Source of the DNA: Alphaproteobacteria bacterium
GTDB taxonomy: Bacteria > Pseudomonadota > Alphaproteobacteria > Caulobacterales > Caulobacteraceae
Direction: 5' to 3'
Assembly (NCBI GenBank): GCA_018820275.1
Contig: JAHJOO010000066.1
Location: forward strand, 124,001 to 188,000
Length of the DNA: 64,000 nt
This document shows, piece by piece, positions 37,623 to 47,527 of this stretch. A program made the position numbers and the translations under genes. The notes under the pieces were generated by a model. The model worked only from the letters and a program-made list of their open reading frames with translations. It was not told the DNA's origin and ran no database searches. Numbering within the stretch: position 1 is the stretch's first letter; the number at the start of each line of letters is the position of its first letter.

Positions 37623-39226
37623 GCGCCGACACGATCGAAACCGCATCGGCCCCCGTCGTCCGGCGGGGGCCGTCGCCTTTGCGCGTGCTTGGGCTGCTGG
37701 CGGCGCTGGTCGCCGTCCTGCCGCTGATCGGCGTGGTCGCCGCGGCCCTGTCGGGGGGCGAGGCGGACATCGCCGCCGCGGACCTCGGCCGCTACGCCCT
37801 GACCTCCGCCGCCCTGGCCCTCATCGTGGCCGGGGTCACGGCCGTGCTGGGGTCGGTCGCCGCCTGGCTGGTGGTGATGCACGACTTCCCGGGGCGCAGC
37901 GTCTTCGCCTGGGCCCTGGCCCTGCCCTTCGCCATGCCGGCCTTCGCGGTCGCCTATGCCTATGCCGACCTGTTCGACGTGGCGGGTGAGCTCAACACCT
38001 GGCTGAGAGCGACCGTCGGCTTCGGCCTGCCGTTCCGCATGCGCAGCCTGTGGGGCGCCGGCTTCGTGCTCGGCTTCGCCTTCTTCCCCTATGTCTACCT
38101 CGCCATGCGCGCGGCCTTCGTGAACCTGCCGGTCCATGCGCTGGAGGCGGCGCGCAGCCTCGGCGCCGCGCCGCGCCGCGCCTTTCTGGCCGTCGCCCTG
38201 CCCATGGCCCGGCCCGCGCTGGCCGCGGGGGTCGCCCTGGCCGTGATGGAGACCCTGGCCGACTATGGCGCGGTCCAGTTCCTCAGCGTGCAGACGCTGA
38301 CGACCGGCGTGGTGCGGGCCTGGTTCGTCTACGGCTCGCTGGCCTCGGCCGCCCAGTTCGCCCTGCCCCTGCTCGGCGCCGCGGCCCTGCTGCTGTGGAT
38401 TGAGCGCGCGGGGCGACGCAGCCGGTCCTATGGCTCGGCCGGCGCCAAATGGCGTCCCCTGCCCGTCACCGGGCTCAAGGGTGCCAAGGCCTGGCTGGCC
38501 TTCGCCTACTGCCTGCTGCTGCTGACCCTCGGCCTGCTGCTGCCAGCCGGGTGGCTGGCCTGGTCGTCGATCGACGTGCAGCCCGACTGGCCGCGTCTGA
38601 TCGCGGCCACCCGCAACACCCTGACGCTGGGCGTCGGCGGCGCGGCCGTGACCGTGGTCCTCGCCACCGCCCTCGCCCTGGCCGCGCGCAGCCTGCCCCT
38701 GACGGCGCGCGTCGCCAGCCTCGGGTACGCCACCCCCGGCGCGGTCATGGCCATCGGCCTGCTGCTGCCGGCCGCCTGGATCTGGAGCGTCGTTCCCGGC
38801 GGCTCCGGCAACGTCGTCGCCGGTCTGGCGCTGCTGCTCTACGCCTATGCCGCGCGGCTGATGGCCGCGGCGCTGGAGCCCGTGGACGCCGGCCTGTCGC
38901 GTGTCACCCCGTCGATGATCCACGCCGCGCGCGGTCTCGGGGCCACCGAGGGCGCGGCCGCCTGGCGGGTGCAACTGCCCATCGCCGCCCCCGCCCTGTT
39001 CACCGCGGCGATCGTCGTGCTGGTCGACGTGCTGAAGGAACTGCCCGCCACCCTGATCCTGCGGCCGTTCAACTTCGACACCCTGGCGGTCATCGCCGAC
39101 AACTATGCGCGCGACGAGCGGCTGGCCAATGCGGGCTGGCCCTCGCTGATCCTTGTGGCGCTGGCCCTGCCTCCCGTCATATGGCTGAGCCGCAAGGTGG
39201 CGCACGCGCGCCCGGGAAGTTCATGA
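37613..39226 (+). CDS. Ferric-iron ABC transporter permease
   Basis: A 537-residue fused permease with two copies of a roughly six-helix unit, as in FbpB/FutB. The two ATPase-contact EAA loops are visible: LEAARSLGAAPRRAFLAVALP (middle) and IHAARGLGATEGAAAWRVQLP (near the end). The start is GTG 37613, overlapping the binding-protein gene by 10 nt. Its stop overlaps the ATG of the ATPase gene. It moves Fe3+ from the periplasm across the inner membrane. Confidence 0.93.
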   Translation: MAVSADTIETASAPVVRRGPSPLRVLGLLAALVAVLPLIGVVAAALSGGEADIAAADLGRYALTSAALALIVAGVTAVLGSVAAWLVVMHDFPGRSVFAWALALPFAMPAFAVAYAYADLFDVAGELNTWLRATVGFGLPFRMRSLWGAGFVLGFAFFPYVYLAMRAAFVNLPVHALEAARSLGAAPRRAFLAVALPMARPALAAGVALAVMETLADYGAVQFLSVQTLTTGVVRAWFVYGSLASAAQFALPLLGAAALLLWIERAGRRSRSYGSAGAKWRPLPVTGLKGAKAWLAFAYCLLLLTLGLLLPAGWLAWSSIDVQPDWPRLIAATRNTLTLGVGGAAVTVVLATALALAARSLPLTARVASLGYATPGAVMAIGLLLPAAWIWSVVPGGSGNVVAGLALLLYAYAARLMAAALEPVDAGLSRVTPSMIHAARGLGATEGAAAWRVQLPIAAPALFTAAIVVLVDVLKELPATLILRPFNFDTLAVIADNYARDERLANAGWPSLILVALALPPVIWLSRKVAHARPGSS

Positions 39227-40248
39227 GCGAGCAGGCGACGATCACCGTGCGGGGGGCGACCCGCCGCTATGGCTCCAAGACCGCCGTCGAGGGCGCGGAC
39301 CTCGACCTGCGCGCCGGCCGCATCACCTGCCTGCTGGGCCCCTCCGGCTCGGGCAAGAGCACCCTGCTGCGCCTGATCGCCGGTCTCGAGCCGGTCGACG
39401 CCGGCGAGATCCGCGCGGGCGAGCGGGTGCTGTCCGCCGCCGGCCGCACCGTGCCGCCCGAGGCCCGCGACGTCGGCCTGGTGTTCCAGGACTATGCCCT
39501 GTTCCCCCACCTGAGCGTGCGCGACAACGTCGGCTTCGGCCTGCGCCACCTGCCCGCGGCCGCGCGCAAAGCCCGAGTGGACAAGGCCCTGACCGAGGTC
39601 CGCCTGGCCGACCGGGCGAAGTCCTGGCCGCATTCGCTGTCGGGCGGCGAGCAGCAGCGCGTGGCGCTGGCGCGCACGCTCGTGCGCGAACCCCACACCG
39701 TCCTGCTGGACGAGCCCTTCTCCGGCCTCGACGCCCACCTGAAGTCCGAGGTCCGCGAGGGGCTGCTGGAAACCCTGAAGGCCGCCGGCGCGGCGGTTCT
39801 GCTGGTCACCCACGACGCGGGCGAGGCCCTGATGATGGCCGACGATCTGGTGCTGATGGACGGCGGCCGGGTGATCCAGTCCGGCGACCCGCAAGAGTGC
39901 TGGGCCCGCCCGGCCTCGACCGCCGCGGCGCGGCTGCTGGGCGAGGTCAACCGCCTGCCGGCCCAGGTCGCCGCCGGCGTGGCCCGCACCTCGCTGGGAC
40001 AGGTCCCCGCTCCCGGCCTGCCCGACGGCCCCGCCGCCCTGCTGATCCGGCCGCAGCACATGACGCCGGGCGCCGAGGGGTTGGAAACGACGGTCGAGAC
40101 CACCCGCTTCGGCGGGGCCTTCAGCGAGGTCGGCGCGCGTCTCGGCGACGACGTGGTGCACCTGCACGTGCCCGGCGTGATCGCCCGCCCCGGCGACGTG
40201 GTCCGGATCCAGGCGGATCTCTCGAAGGCCGTCGTGGTGGCGGATTGA
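39223..40248 (+). CDS. Ferric-iron ABC transporter ATP-binding protein
   Basis: A 341-residue ATPase (FbpC type). It has Walker A GPSGSGKST, the Q-loop FQDYALFPHLSV, signature LSGGEQQRVALARTL, Walker B VLLDEPFSGLD and the switch His in LLVTHDAGEA. A C-terminal TOBE-like beta domain (residues about 240-341, ending VVRIQADLSKAVVVAD) may sense or regulate. It overlaps the permease stop by 4 nt (ATGA) and closes the operon. Confidence 0.94.
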   Translation: MSEQATITVRGATRRYGSKTAVEGADLDLRAGRITCLLGPSGSGKSTLLRLIAGLEPVDAGEIRAGERVLSAAGRTVPPEARDVGLVFQDYALFPHLSVRDNVGFGLRHLPAAARKARVDKALTEVRLADRAKSWPHSLSGGEQQRVALARTLVREPHTVLLDEPFSGLDAHLKSEVREGLLETLKAAGAAVLLVTHDAGEALMMADDLVLMDGGRVIQSGDPQECWARPASTAAARLLGEVNRLPAQVAAGVARTSLGQVPAPGLPDGPAALLIRPQHMTPGAEGLETTVETTRFGGAFSEVGARLGDDVVHLHVPGVIARPGDVVRIQADLSKAVVVAD

Positions 40249-40288
40249 CGTTGACCGCCCGTCGCCGGTGATCCCAGATGGACGCCGG

Positions 40289-40855
40289 ATGACCACCTCG
40301 CTTTATGACCTCAGCGTTCCGACTTTTCTGCAGACGACGCGGGCGTTGCGAAACGTGCTCGCGCGCGCCGCGAAGCACTGTGCGGAGGCCGGCGGCGATC
40401 CCGACGACTTCGTCGCGGCCCGGCTGATCGAGGACATGGCGCCCTTCCACTTCCAGATCGAGGCGCTGAGGCACCACGCCGTCTGGGGGCTGGAGGCGGC
40501 CCGGACCGGCGTCTTCGCCCCGCCTCCCCTTATCGGTCCGATGCCTTTCGCGGACCTCCGCGCCACCGTCGAAACCGCGATCCGGGAGCTCGAGGCCCTC
40601 GACCCCGCCGAGGTGAACGGCTGGGCGGGCCGGCAATTCGACATAGAGATCTACCGCCCGACCGACCCGGACAACGCCCACCGGTCAGCATGGGGCCCGC
40701 AGACCCTGCCGCTCACGCCGGAGACCTATCTCCTGACCTACGCCCTGCCGAACTTCTATTTCCACGTGGTCACCGCCTACGCCATCCTGCGGACGCGCGG
40801 CGTTCCGATCGGAAAGGGCGACTACGAAGGCGACCTGCGGGTCAGGCCAGCCTAG
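40289..40855 (+). CDS. DUF1993 family protein
   Basis: A 188-residue protein starting MTTSLYDLSVPTFLQTTRALRNVL, the DUF1993 pattern, with LIEDMAPFHFQIEALRHH and a terminal YFHVVTAYAILRTRGVPIGKGDYEG. The fold is expected to be a DinB-like four-helix bundle. The several conserved His residues could bind a metal. The start ATG 40289 is chosen over an upstream GTG because the domain begins here. Its 3' end overlaps the end of ilvC by 4 nt on the other strand. Confidence 0.87.
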   Translation: MTTSLYDLSVPTFLQTTRALRNVLARAAKHCAEAGGDPDDFVAARLIEDMAPFHFQIEALRHHAVWGLEAARTGVFAPPPLIGPMPFADLRATVETAIRELEALDPAEVNGWAGRQFDIEIYRPTDPDNAHRSAWGPQTLPLTPETYLLTYALPNFYFHVVTAYAILRTRGVPIGKGDYEGDLRVRPA

Positions 40856-41868
40856 TCCTTCGCCTTTTCCGCGACCGCCTGCAGGTGCGCCCCCACCGCC
40901 TCGATCCGCCGCGCGCGCAGCGCCGCCCGGCGGGCGAGCAGGTCGGGGGAGCCGGCGTCATGGTCCCGCATCAGGTGACGCACGAAGTCGCCCGACTGAA
41001 CCTCCTGTAAAACCTCGTCCATTGCCGCACTTGAGGCTTCACCGATGACCCGCGGCCCCGTCAGATAGGCGCCGTATTCGGCGGTGTTGCTGATCTTCTC
41101 GAACGCCCCCGCCACCCCGCGCTCGAACATCAGGTCGGTGACCAGCTTGACCTCGTAGAAACATTCGAACCACGCGACCTCCGGCGGATAGCCGGCGTTG
41201 ACCAGCTTCATGAAGGCCGCGTCGATCAGCTCGGCCACCCCGCCGCACAGCACCACCTGCTCGCCGAACAGGTCGCTCTCGCACTCGTCGCGGAAGGTGG
41301 TCTCCAGAATGCCCTTGCGGCCGCAGCCCAGCGCCGCGGCGTAGGACAGGCCCAGGGCGTGCGCGCCGCCGGTCGCGTCCTGATGCACGCCGAACAGGCA
41401 GAAGACGCCCTCGCCGGCCTCGTACAGGTCGCGGATGCGCGGCCCGATGCCCTTGGGCGAGGCCAGGATGACGTCCAGATCGGGCCGGGGCTCGACCAGA
41501 CCGAACCGCACCGACAGGCCGTGGGCGAACACCAGAGCCGCGCCGGGTGTCATGGCCGGGGCCAGTTCGTCGCGCCACAGGTCGCGATGCGCCTCGTCCG
41601 AGACCATGACGGCCACCACGTCCGCACCCGCTGCCGCCTCGCCGGCCGTCAGGACGGCGAAGCCGTCGGCTTGCGCCTTCGCCCGCGTCGCCGACCCGGC
41701 CTTCAGCCCCACGACGACGTCCTCCACACCGGAGTCGCGCAGGTTCAGCGCATGGGTCCGCCCCTGGCTGCCATAGCCGATCACGGCGACGCGCTTGCCA
41801 CGAATGATCGACAGATCGCAGTCGCGGTCATGGAAGACGGGGAGCGGGGTACCTAGGTTCTCGGTCAT
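40852..41868 (-). CDS. ilvC: Ketol-acid reductoisomerase (class I), divergent
   Basis: A 338-residue class I enzyme of branched-chain amino acid synthesis. The NADPH motif is VAVIGYGSQGRTHALNLRDSG. Metal-binding acids are in FRDECESDLFGEQ, the second site is in ECFYEVKLVTDL, and SNTAEYG is the substrate-serine region. Several motifs deviate from the usual (for example SPKGIGPRIRDLY), so it may be a second, divergent copy. No ilvBH is nearby. The start is ATG 41868 or ATG 41880, and the latter has a GGAAGG site. Both overlap the divergent DUF924 gene. Confidence 0.85.
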   Translation of the reverse strand: MTENLGTPLPVFHDRDCDLSIIRGKRVAVIGYGSQGRTHALNLRDSGVEDVVVGLKAGSATRAKAQADGFAVLTAGEAAAGADVVAVMVSDEAHRDLWRDELAPAMTPGAALVFAHGLSVRFGLVEPRPDLDVILASPKGIGPRIRDLYEAGEGVFCLFGVHQDATGGAHALGLSYAAALGCGRKGILETTFRDECESDLFGEQVVLCGGVAELIDAAFMKLVNAGYPPEVAWFECFYEVKLVTDLMFERGVAGAFEKISNTAEYGAYLTGPRVIGEASSAAMDEVLQEVQSGDFVRHLMRDHDAGSPDLLARRAALRARRIEAVGAHLQAVAEKAKD

Positions 41869-42418
41869 GACCCCAGACATATCGCCTTCCGACGTCGTCG
41901 CCTTCTGGAAAGAGGCGGGCCCCGACAAATGGTTCAAGAAGGACGAGGCCTTCGACGCCCTGTTCCGGCGACGCTTCCATGACGCCCACGCCGCCGCCGC
42001 CCGGCGCGAGCTGGATCCCTGGGCGGACACGGCCGAGGGGTCGCTGGCCCTGCTGATCCTGCTGGACCAGTTTCCGAGGAACGCCTTCCGCGACACGGGT
42101 CACGCCTTCGCCACCGACCCGCTCGGCCGCATGTTCGCCCGGCGGGCGCTGGACGCCGGTCACGACCTGGAGATCGAGGGCGACATTCGGCGCTTCTTCT
42201 ACCTGCCGCTGCAGCACTCCGAGGACATGGCCGATCAGGACCGTCAGGTGGAGCTGTTCCGGACCCGCATGGAGCGGAAGCCCGACGACCGCTGGGCCGA
42301 GCACCACCACGGCGTCGTCGCTCGCTTCGGCCGCTTCCCGCACCGCAATGCCGCCCTGGGCCGAGAGACCACGCCGGAAGAAGCGGCCTTCCTGGAGGCG
42401 GACGGGTTCACAGGCTGA
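41867..42418 (+). CDS. DUF924 family protein
   Basis: A 183-residue protein. It starts [37 protein letters not shown] and continues with [31 protein letters not shown] and [22 protein letters not shown], the DUF924 signature, a TPR-like all-helical fold of unknown function. Its start codon shares the bases CATG (41866-41869) with the divergent ilvC start. No clear ribosome binding site precedes it, so leaderless or weak initiation is possible. Confidence 0.86.
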   Translation: MTPDISPSDVVAFWKEAGPDKWFKKDEAFDALFRRRFHDAHAAAARRELDPWADTAEGSLALLILLDQFPRNAFRDTGHAFATDPLGRMFARRALDAGHDLEIEGDIRRFFYLPLQHSEDMADQDRQVELFRTRMERKPDDRWAEHHHGVVARFGRFPHRNAALGRETTPEEAAFLEADGFTG

Positions 42419-42486
42419 CGCACATTCCTGTGCATCGGGCGAATCGCCGTCTGCCCGGCCCGGCGAATCACGGGCACTCTCTGCCC

Positions 42487-43344
42487 ATGAACGCCCTCGC
42501 CCATCGCGACCTGATCGAAGCCGGAACCGGCGCCGTGCCGGACGACCATCCGGAGTGGCAGTATCTGAACCTGCTGCGCGACATCCTCGACAACGGGGCC
42601 GAGCGCGGCGACCGCACCGGCACCGGTACGCTGGGCGTGTTCGGCCGCCAGATGCGGTTCGACCTGTCGAAGGGCTTCCCGCTCCTGACCACCAAGAAGC
42701 TGCACCTGCGCAGCATCATCGTGGAGCTGCTGTGGTTCCTGCGCGGCGAGACCAACATCGCCTGGCTGAAGCAGAACGACGTACGCATCTGGGACGAATG
42801 GGCGGATGCGGAGGGCGAGCTGGGCCCCGTCTACGGCAAGCAGTGGCGGTCGTGGTCGACGCCGGACGGGCGGGTGATCGACCAGATCGAAAAGGTGGTG
42901 CACTCGCTGCGCACCAACCCCAACAGCCGCCGCCACATCGTGACGGCCTGGAACCCCGCCGACGTCGACGACATGGCCCTGCCGCCGTGCCACTGCCTGT
43001 TCCAGTTCTTCGTCGCCGACGGCAAGCTGAGCTGCCAGCTGTACCAGCGGTCGGCCGACGTCTTCCTCGGCGTGCCGTTCAACATCGCAAGCTATGCCCT
43101 GCTGACCCACATGATGGCCCAGGTCGTGGGGCTCGAACCCGGCGAGTTCGTCCACACCTTCGGCGACGCCCACCTGTATCTGAACCACGTGGAGCAGGCG
43201 CGCGAACAGCTGTCCCGCACCCCCCGCCCCCTGCCCCAACTGACTCTCACGCCCCGCGACGACCTGTTCGCCTTCGTGCGCGAGGACGTGACCATCGCCG
43301 GCTATGACCCCTGGCCGCACATCAAGGCCGCGGTGGCGGTGTGA
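42487..43344 (+). CDS. thyA: Thymidylate synthase
   Basis: A 285-residue folate-dependent enzyme making dTMP from dUMP. It has [61 protein letters not shown] with the catalytic Cys, [25 protein letters not shown], and the C-terminal [16 protein letters not shown]. The length is typical. The stop overlaps the GTG start of folA (GTGA), coupling production of the two partner enzymes. Confidence 0.97.
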   Translation: MNALAHRDLIEAGTGAVPDDHPEWQYLNLLRDILDNGAERGDRTGTGTLGVFGRQMRFDLSKGFPLLTTKKLHLRSIIVELLWFLRGETNIAWLKQNDVRIWDEWADAEGELGPVYGKQWRSWSTPDGRVIDQIEKVVHSLRTNPNSRRHIVTAWNPADVDDMALPPCHCLFQFFVADGKLSCQLYQRSADVFLGVPFNIASYALLTHMMAQVVGLEPGEFVHTFGDAHLYLNHVEQAREQLSRTPRPLPQLTLTPRDDLFAFVREDVTIAGYDPWPHIKAAVAV

Positions 43345-43877
43345 TCCCCCGCCTCTCCCTGGTCGTCGCCCGCGCGCGTAATGGCGTGATCGGGCGCGAT
43401 GGCGGTCTGCCGTGGCGGCTGCGGTCCGATCTGCAGCGGTTCAAGGCCCTGACCATGGGCAAGCCCTGCCTGATGGGGCGCGCCACGTGGGAGAGCCTGC
43501 CGCTGAAGCCCCTGCCCGGGCGGCTGAACATCGTCCTGACCCGCGACGAGGCCTGGGGCGAGGAGGGCCAGGCGAAGACCGCCATGGGCGAGGCCCTCGT
43601 CAGCCGCTCGCTGGACGAGGCCCTGGAGATCGCCCGCGAGCAGGCGATGGACGACGGCGTCGACGAGATCTGCGTCATCGGCGGGGCCGGGCTGTATGCC
43701 GAAACCCTGCCCCGCGCGCGCATCCTGCACCTGACCGAGGTCGAGGCCGCGCCCGCCGGCGATGTATTCTTCCCGGCATTTGACGAAACCGCCTGGGTCG
43801 AGGCCTTCTCGGAACGCCACGAGCCCGGCGAGAAGGACGACCACCCCTTCGTCTTCCGCACCCTGGAACGCCGCTAG
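43341..43877 (+). CDS. folA: Dihydrofolate reductase
   Basis: A 178-residue enzyme regenerating tetrahydrofolate with NADPH, directly after thyA, whose reaction produces dihydrofolate. It has [50 protein letters not shown] and [14 protein letters not shown], all standard. The start is GTG 43341. The segment [14 protein letters not shown] is a small insertion compared with shorter homologs. Confidence 0.95.
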   Translation: MIPRLSLVVARARNGVIGRDGGLPWRLRSDLQRFKALTMGKPCLMGRATWESLPLKPLPGRLNIVLTRDEAWGEEGQAKTAMGEALVSRSLDEALEIAREQAMDDGVDEICVIGGAGLYAETLPRARILHLTEVEAAPAGDVFFPAFDETAWVEAFSERHEPGEKDDHPFVFRTLERR

Positions 43878-43889
43878 AGGAGACCTGCC

Positions 43890-44523
43890 ATGCTGGTGAC
43901 CACCGCCAACGACCTGCCCGGCCTGCGCATCACGCGCACCCTCGGCGTGGTGCGGGGCATCACCGTGCGGTCGCGCAACGTCGTCTCCGATGCCATCGGC
44001 GGGCTGCAGTCGCTGGTCGGCGGCCGGGTCGGCGCCTACGTCAAACTGGCCGAGACGGCCCGCGCCGAGGCCTATGAGCACCTGCTCGAACAGGCCCGCG
44101 CCGCCGGCGCCGACGCGGTCATCGCCATGCGCTACGACGCCAACGAGATCATGCCCGGCATCACCGAGGTGCTGTGCTACGGCACCGCCCGTGAAGACGG
44201 AAGCGGCCGGGGTCGCGGGGGCGGCGACCCCGGCCTGACCCCGTCAGGGGTTCACGCAGTCCATCTGGACCTCGCAGATCCAGTAGCCGCCGTCGATCGT
44301 CGCGATCCACACGCAGTTCAGCCAGCATTCCGGGTACTCCGCCGCCACGGCCCTGGCGGTGGCGGCCTGGGGCGCGGCGACGAGCGTGGACGCCGCGATC
44401 ATCGCGGCCAGAACGGTCTTCCTCAGCATGACGTCCTCCAAAGGCGGGGGATCCCGCCGGAACCACGCTGCCTCATTGCCGCCGCAATACCACTCACAAG
44501 TGTGTGTAGTTACCCGTTCAGGT

Positions 44524-44537
<14 letters not shown>
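43890..44537 (+). CDS. YbjQ/DUF74-like protein with anomalous C-terminal extension
   Basis: The first 100 residues (to about 44190) are a clear YbjQ/heavy-metal-binding DUF74 domain: ITRTLGVVRGITVRSRNVVSDAIGGLQSLVGG, then RAAGADAVIAMRYDANE and VLCYGTA. Such proteins normally stop soon after this phrase (about 105-115 residues). Here the frame stays open for 115 more Arg/Gly/His-rich residues that lie opposite the minus-strand gene 44244-44429 and contain a strong hairpin at 44209-44231. The extension is probably not native: a lost stop or a small frameshift is likely. AGGAGA precedes the ATG. Confidence 0.7.
44209..44231. terminator. Hairpin between convergent genes
   Basis: Perfect 8-bp arms GGGGTCGC (44209-44216) and GCGACCCC (44224-44231) with a 7-nt loop and no T-run. 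It lies between the YbjQ domain end and the end of the minus-strand gene, where a terminator would be expected. Confidence 0.35.
44244..44429 (-). CDS. Small secreted cysteine-containing protein
   Basis: A 61-residue protein. MLRKTVLAAMIAASTLVAAPQAATA is a clean Sec signal peptide. The mature part of about 35 residues has four cysteines (ECWLNC..., WICEVQMDC), enough for two disulfides in the periplasm. A GGAGG site 6 nt upstream supports the ATG at 44429 over a TTG four codons earlier. It lies inside the open C-terminal extension of the YbjQ-like frame on the other strand. No family is recognised. Confidence 0.65.
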   Translation of the reverse strand: MLRKTVLAAMIAASTLVAAPQAATARAVAAEYPECWLNCVWIATIDGGYWICEVQMDCVNP

Positions 44538-45603
<1,066 letters not shown>

Positions 45604-45655
45604 GGCCCGGTCCTACGCCTTTCCCTCGACCGACGGGAGGGGCTAAGCCGCCCCG

Positions 45656-46522
45656 ATGAGCGCCCTTGTCACCCTGATTGCCGGCCCGACCGCTTCGGGC
45701 AAATCCGCCCTCGCCCTGGCTCGGGCGCAGGAAACCGGCGCGGTGATTGTCAACGCCGACAGCCAGCAGCTCTACGCCGACCTGCGGGTGCTCTCGGCCC
45801 GACCGTCGGCGGAAGACGAGGCGCGGGCCGATCACCGCCTGTACGGCGTCGCCGACGCGGCCGAGGCCTGGTCCGTCGGGCGGTGGACCCGGGCCGTGGC
45901 GCCGGTGCTGGCCGAACTGGCGGCGGCGGGCCGGCCGGCGCTGATCGTCGGCGGCACGGGCCTGTATTTCACCGCCCTGACCAAGGGCATCGCCGACATC
46001 CCCGACGTGCCCGTCGCCGCCCGCGAGGCGACCCAGGAGGCCTTCGACTTTCTGGGCGAGGACGCCTTCCGCGCCCGTCTGGCCGAACGGGACCCCCGCG
46101 CCGCCGCGGCCATCGCGCCCGGCGACCGCCAGCGCCTGACCCGCGCCCTCGCCGTGGCCGAGACGACCGGCCGGGCCCTCACCGACTGGCAGGCCGACAC
46201 CCGCCCCCTTCTGGCCCCCGGGACCTATGACCGGCGGGTCGTCGAACCCGACCGCGCCGCCCTCTACGCCAACTGCGACCGCCGCGTCGGCGCAATGGTG
46301 GAACAGGGCGCGCTGGACGAGGTCCGCGCCCTGATGCGTCGCCGCCTCGACCCGGAACTGCCCGCCATGAAGGCCGTCGGCGTGCGGGATTTCGCGGCCC
46401 ACCTGAAGGGCAAGGTCACGCTCGACGACGCCATGGACGCCGTCCGTCAGGCCACGCGCAACTACGCCAAGCGCCAGCTCACCTGGTTCCGCAACCAGAC
46501 CCCGGACTGGCCGCGCGCGTGA
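45656..46522 (+). CDS. miaA: tRNA dimethylallyltransferase
   Basis: A 288-residue enzyme adding an isopentenyl group to A37 of tRNAs that read U-starting codons. It has the P-loop [47 protein letters not shown] and the late [12 protein letters not shown]...[15 protein letters not shown]. The usual length is slightly longer in many bacteria. It lies immediately upstream of ssrA. Confidence 0.95.
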   Translation: MSALVTLIAGPTASGKSALALARAQETGAVIVNADSQQLYADLRVLSARPSAEDEARADHRLYGVADAAEAWSVGRWTRAVAPVLAELAAAGRPALIVGGTGLYFTALTKGIADIPDVPVAAREATQEAFDFLGEDAFRARLAERDPRAAAAIAPGDRQRLTRALAVAETTGRALTDWQADTRPLLAPGTYDRRVVEPDRAALYANCDRRVGAMVEQGALDEVRALMRRRLDPELPAMKAVGVRDFAAHLKGKVTLDDAMDAVRQATRNYAKRQLTWFRNQTPDWPRA

Positions 46523-46536
46523 TGTTCGGTCTGCTA

Positions 46537-46565
46537 TTGGAACCTTGAGACCCTGAACCTATATT
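46537..46565 (+). promoter_or_regulatory. Promoter of ssrA
   Basis: TTGGAA (46537-46542), a 17-nt spacer and TATATT (46560-46565) place a start near 46572, just ahead of the acceptor segment of the tmRNA and 15 nt after the miaA stop. Confidence 0.6.
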
Positions 46566-46571
46566 GTCCGT

Positions 46572-46872
46572 GTCCGGGTTCGCCCGGACTATGGCGATAA
46601 ACGTGCCTGTAATAAGCGGACCGGACCCGGGTGCGATTCCCGGCGGCTCCACCAATCTCCCTTCCGTTATCAGCGGGGAGCGCGGGGCCGACCAGCATCG
46701 ACGGACGTGTAAAGAGGTTGCTTTCGCCCGTCCTGGCCCACCGTATCGGGCCTTTGACTAACTGCGAACGATAACTTCGCTGGAGAAGTCGCTCTCGCCG
46801 CGTAAGCGGTTCGGGTGATTTCGAACACTTAAGTCCTCGGGGTTCAGATCCCGGGGCGGGGCTCCCCGGGCG
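46572..46872 (+). ncRNA. ssrA: Two-piece (circularly permuted) tmRNA
   Basis: The acceptor segment comes first: T-arm CCGGG-TGCGATT-CCCGG and CGGCTCC-A-CCA, ending at 46654. After a short spacer with CTCCC/GGGAG arms, the coding segment begins GGGGCCG (46684-46690). This pairs with CGGCTCC and forms the G3-U70 pair needed for alanine charging. A GACCAGCATCGACGG stretch follows, and a tag frame at 46764-46805. This is the alphaproteobacterial arrangement, where the spacer is removed and the RNA works as two pieces. Outer ends are estimates. It rescues stalled ribosomes and marks the nascent protein for ClpXP. Confidence 0.9.
46764..46805 (+). other. tmRNA proteolysis tag reading frame
   Basis: GCG AAC GAT AAC TTC ... 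GCG TAA encodes ANDNFAGEVALAA, preceded in the product by the alanine carried by tmRNA itself. The ANDNF start matches the Caulobacter tag, and the ALAA end is the ClpX degron. The middle GEV differs from the Caulobacter EEF. Confidence 0.92.
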
Positions 46873-46976
46873 CCTGGCAACAGAAGCCCGGGACTTTCTC
46901 GCCGCATTGACCTTGTCTGCCGCTTCCTTCGCCGGGCGAGGGCCGCTATGTCGGGCGCATCGCAGCCGAGGTGAGC

Positions 46977-47450
46977 ATGGCCGAGCAGACCCCCCCGGTC
47001 GACGAGATGAACTACGAGGGCCTGGCCCAGGACGCCCTGCGCGGCGTCGTCCGCGCCGCGCTGGAACGCGCCGCGCTGCCCGAGGGTATTCCGGGTGCCC
47101 ACCATTTCTACATCACCTTCGTCACCCGGGCGCCGGGCGTCAGCCTGCCACCGGACATCCTGGCCAAATATCCGGAGGAGATGACCGTCGTCCTCCAGCA
47201 CCAGTACTGGGACCTGGCGGTCGAGCCGGACCGCTTTACCGTGATGCTCAAGTTCGGCGGCCTGCCCAAGGTCATGACCGTGCCCTATGCGGCCGTGACC
47301 CGTTTCTACGATCCGTCGGTGCAGTTCATCCTGCAGTTCGAGGCCCCGGCCCTCGCGCCCGAGCCCGAGCCGGAACCCGCCCCGCCGCCTCCGCCCACCG
47401 GCGACGACGGTCCCAAGGTCGTCTCGCTGGACCAGTTCCGGAAGAAGTAG
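46977..47450 (+). CDS. sspB: SspB-alpha, ClpXP adaptor for ssrA-tagged proteins
   Basis: A 157-residue alphaproteobacterial SspB. MNYEGLAQDALRGVVRAALERAA begins the domain. HHFYITFVTRAPGVSLPPDILAKYPEEMTVVLQHQYWDL and FTVMLKFGGLPKVMTVPYAAVTRFYDPSVQFILQFE form the tag-binding fold. A Pro/Glu-rich linker then leads to the C-terminal KVVSLDQFRKK, the usual ClpX-docking tail. ATG 46977 has an AGGTGA site; GTG 46971 is the alternative. It lies about 100 nt after ssrA, whose tag it is expected to bind. Confidence 0.93.
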   Translation: MAEQTPPVDEMNYEGLAQDALRGVVRAALERAALPEGIPGAHHFYITFVTRAPGVSLPPDILAKYPEEMTVVLQHQYWDLAVEPDRFTVMLKFGGLPKVMTVPYAAVTRFYDPSVQFILQFEAPALAPEPEPEPAPPPPPTGDDGPKVVSLDQFRKK

Positions 47451-47527
47451 GCCCATCAGGTCCGGACGGGTTGACCCCCGCGCCCCGGTCGCGATCAATG
47501 GTCCCCGAAGCTGAAGGGGCCCGTCTC

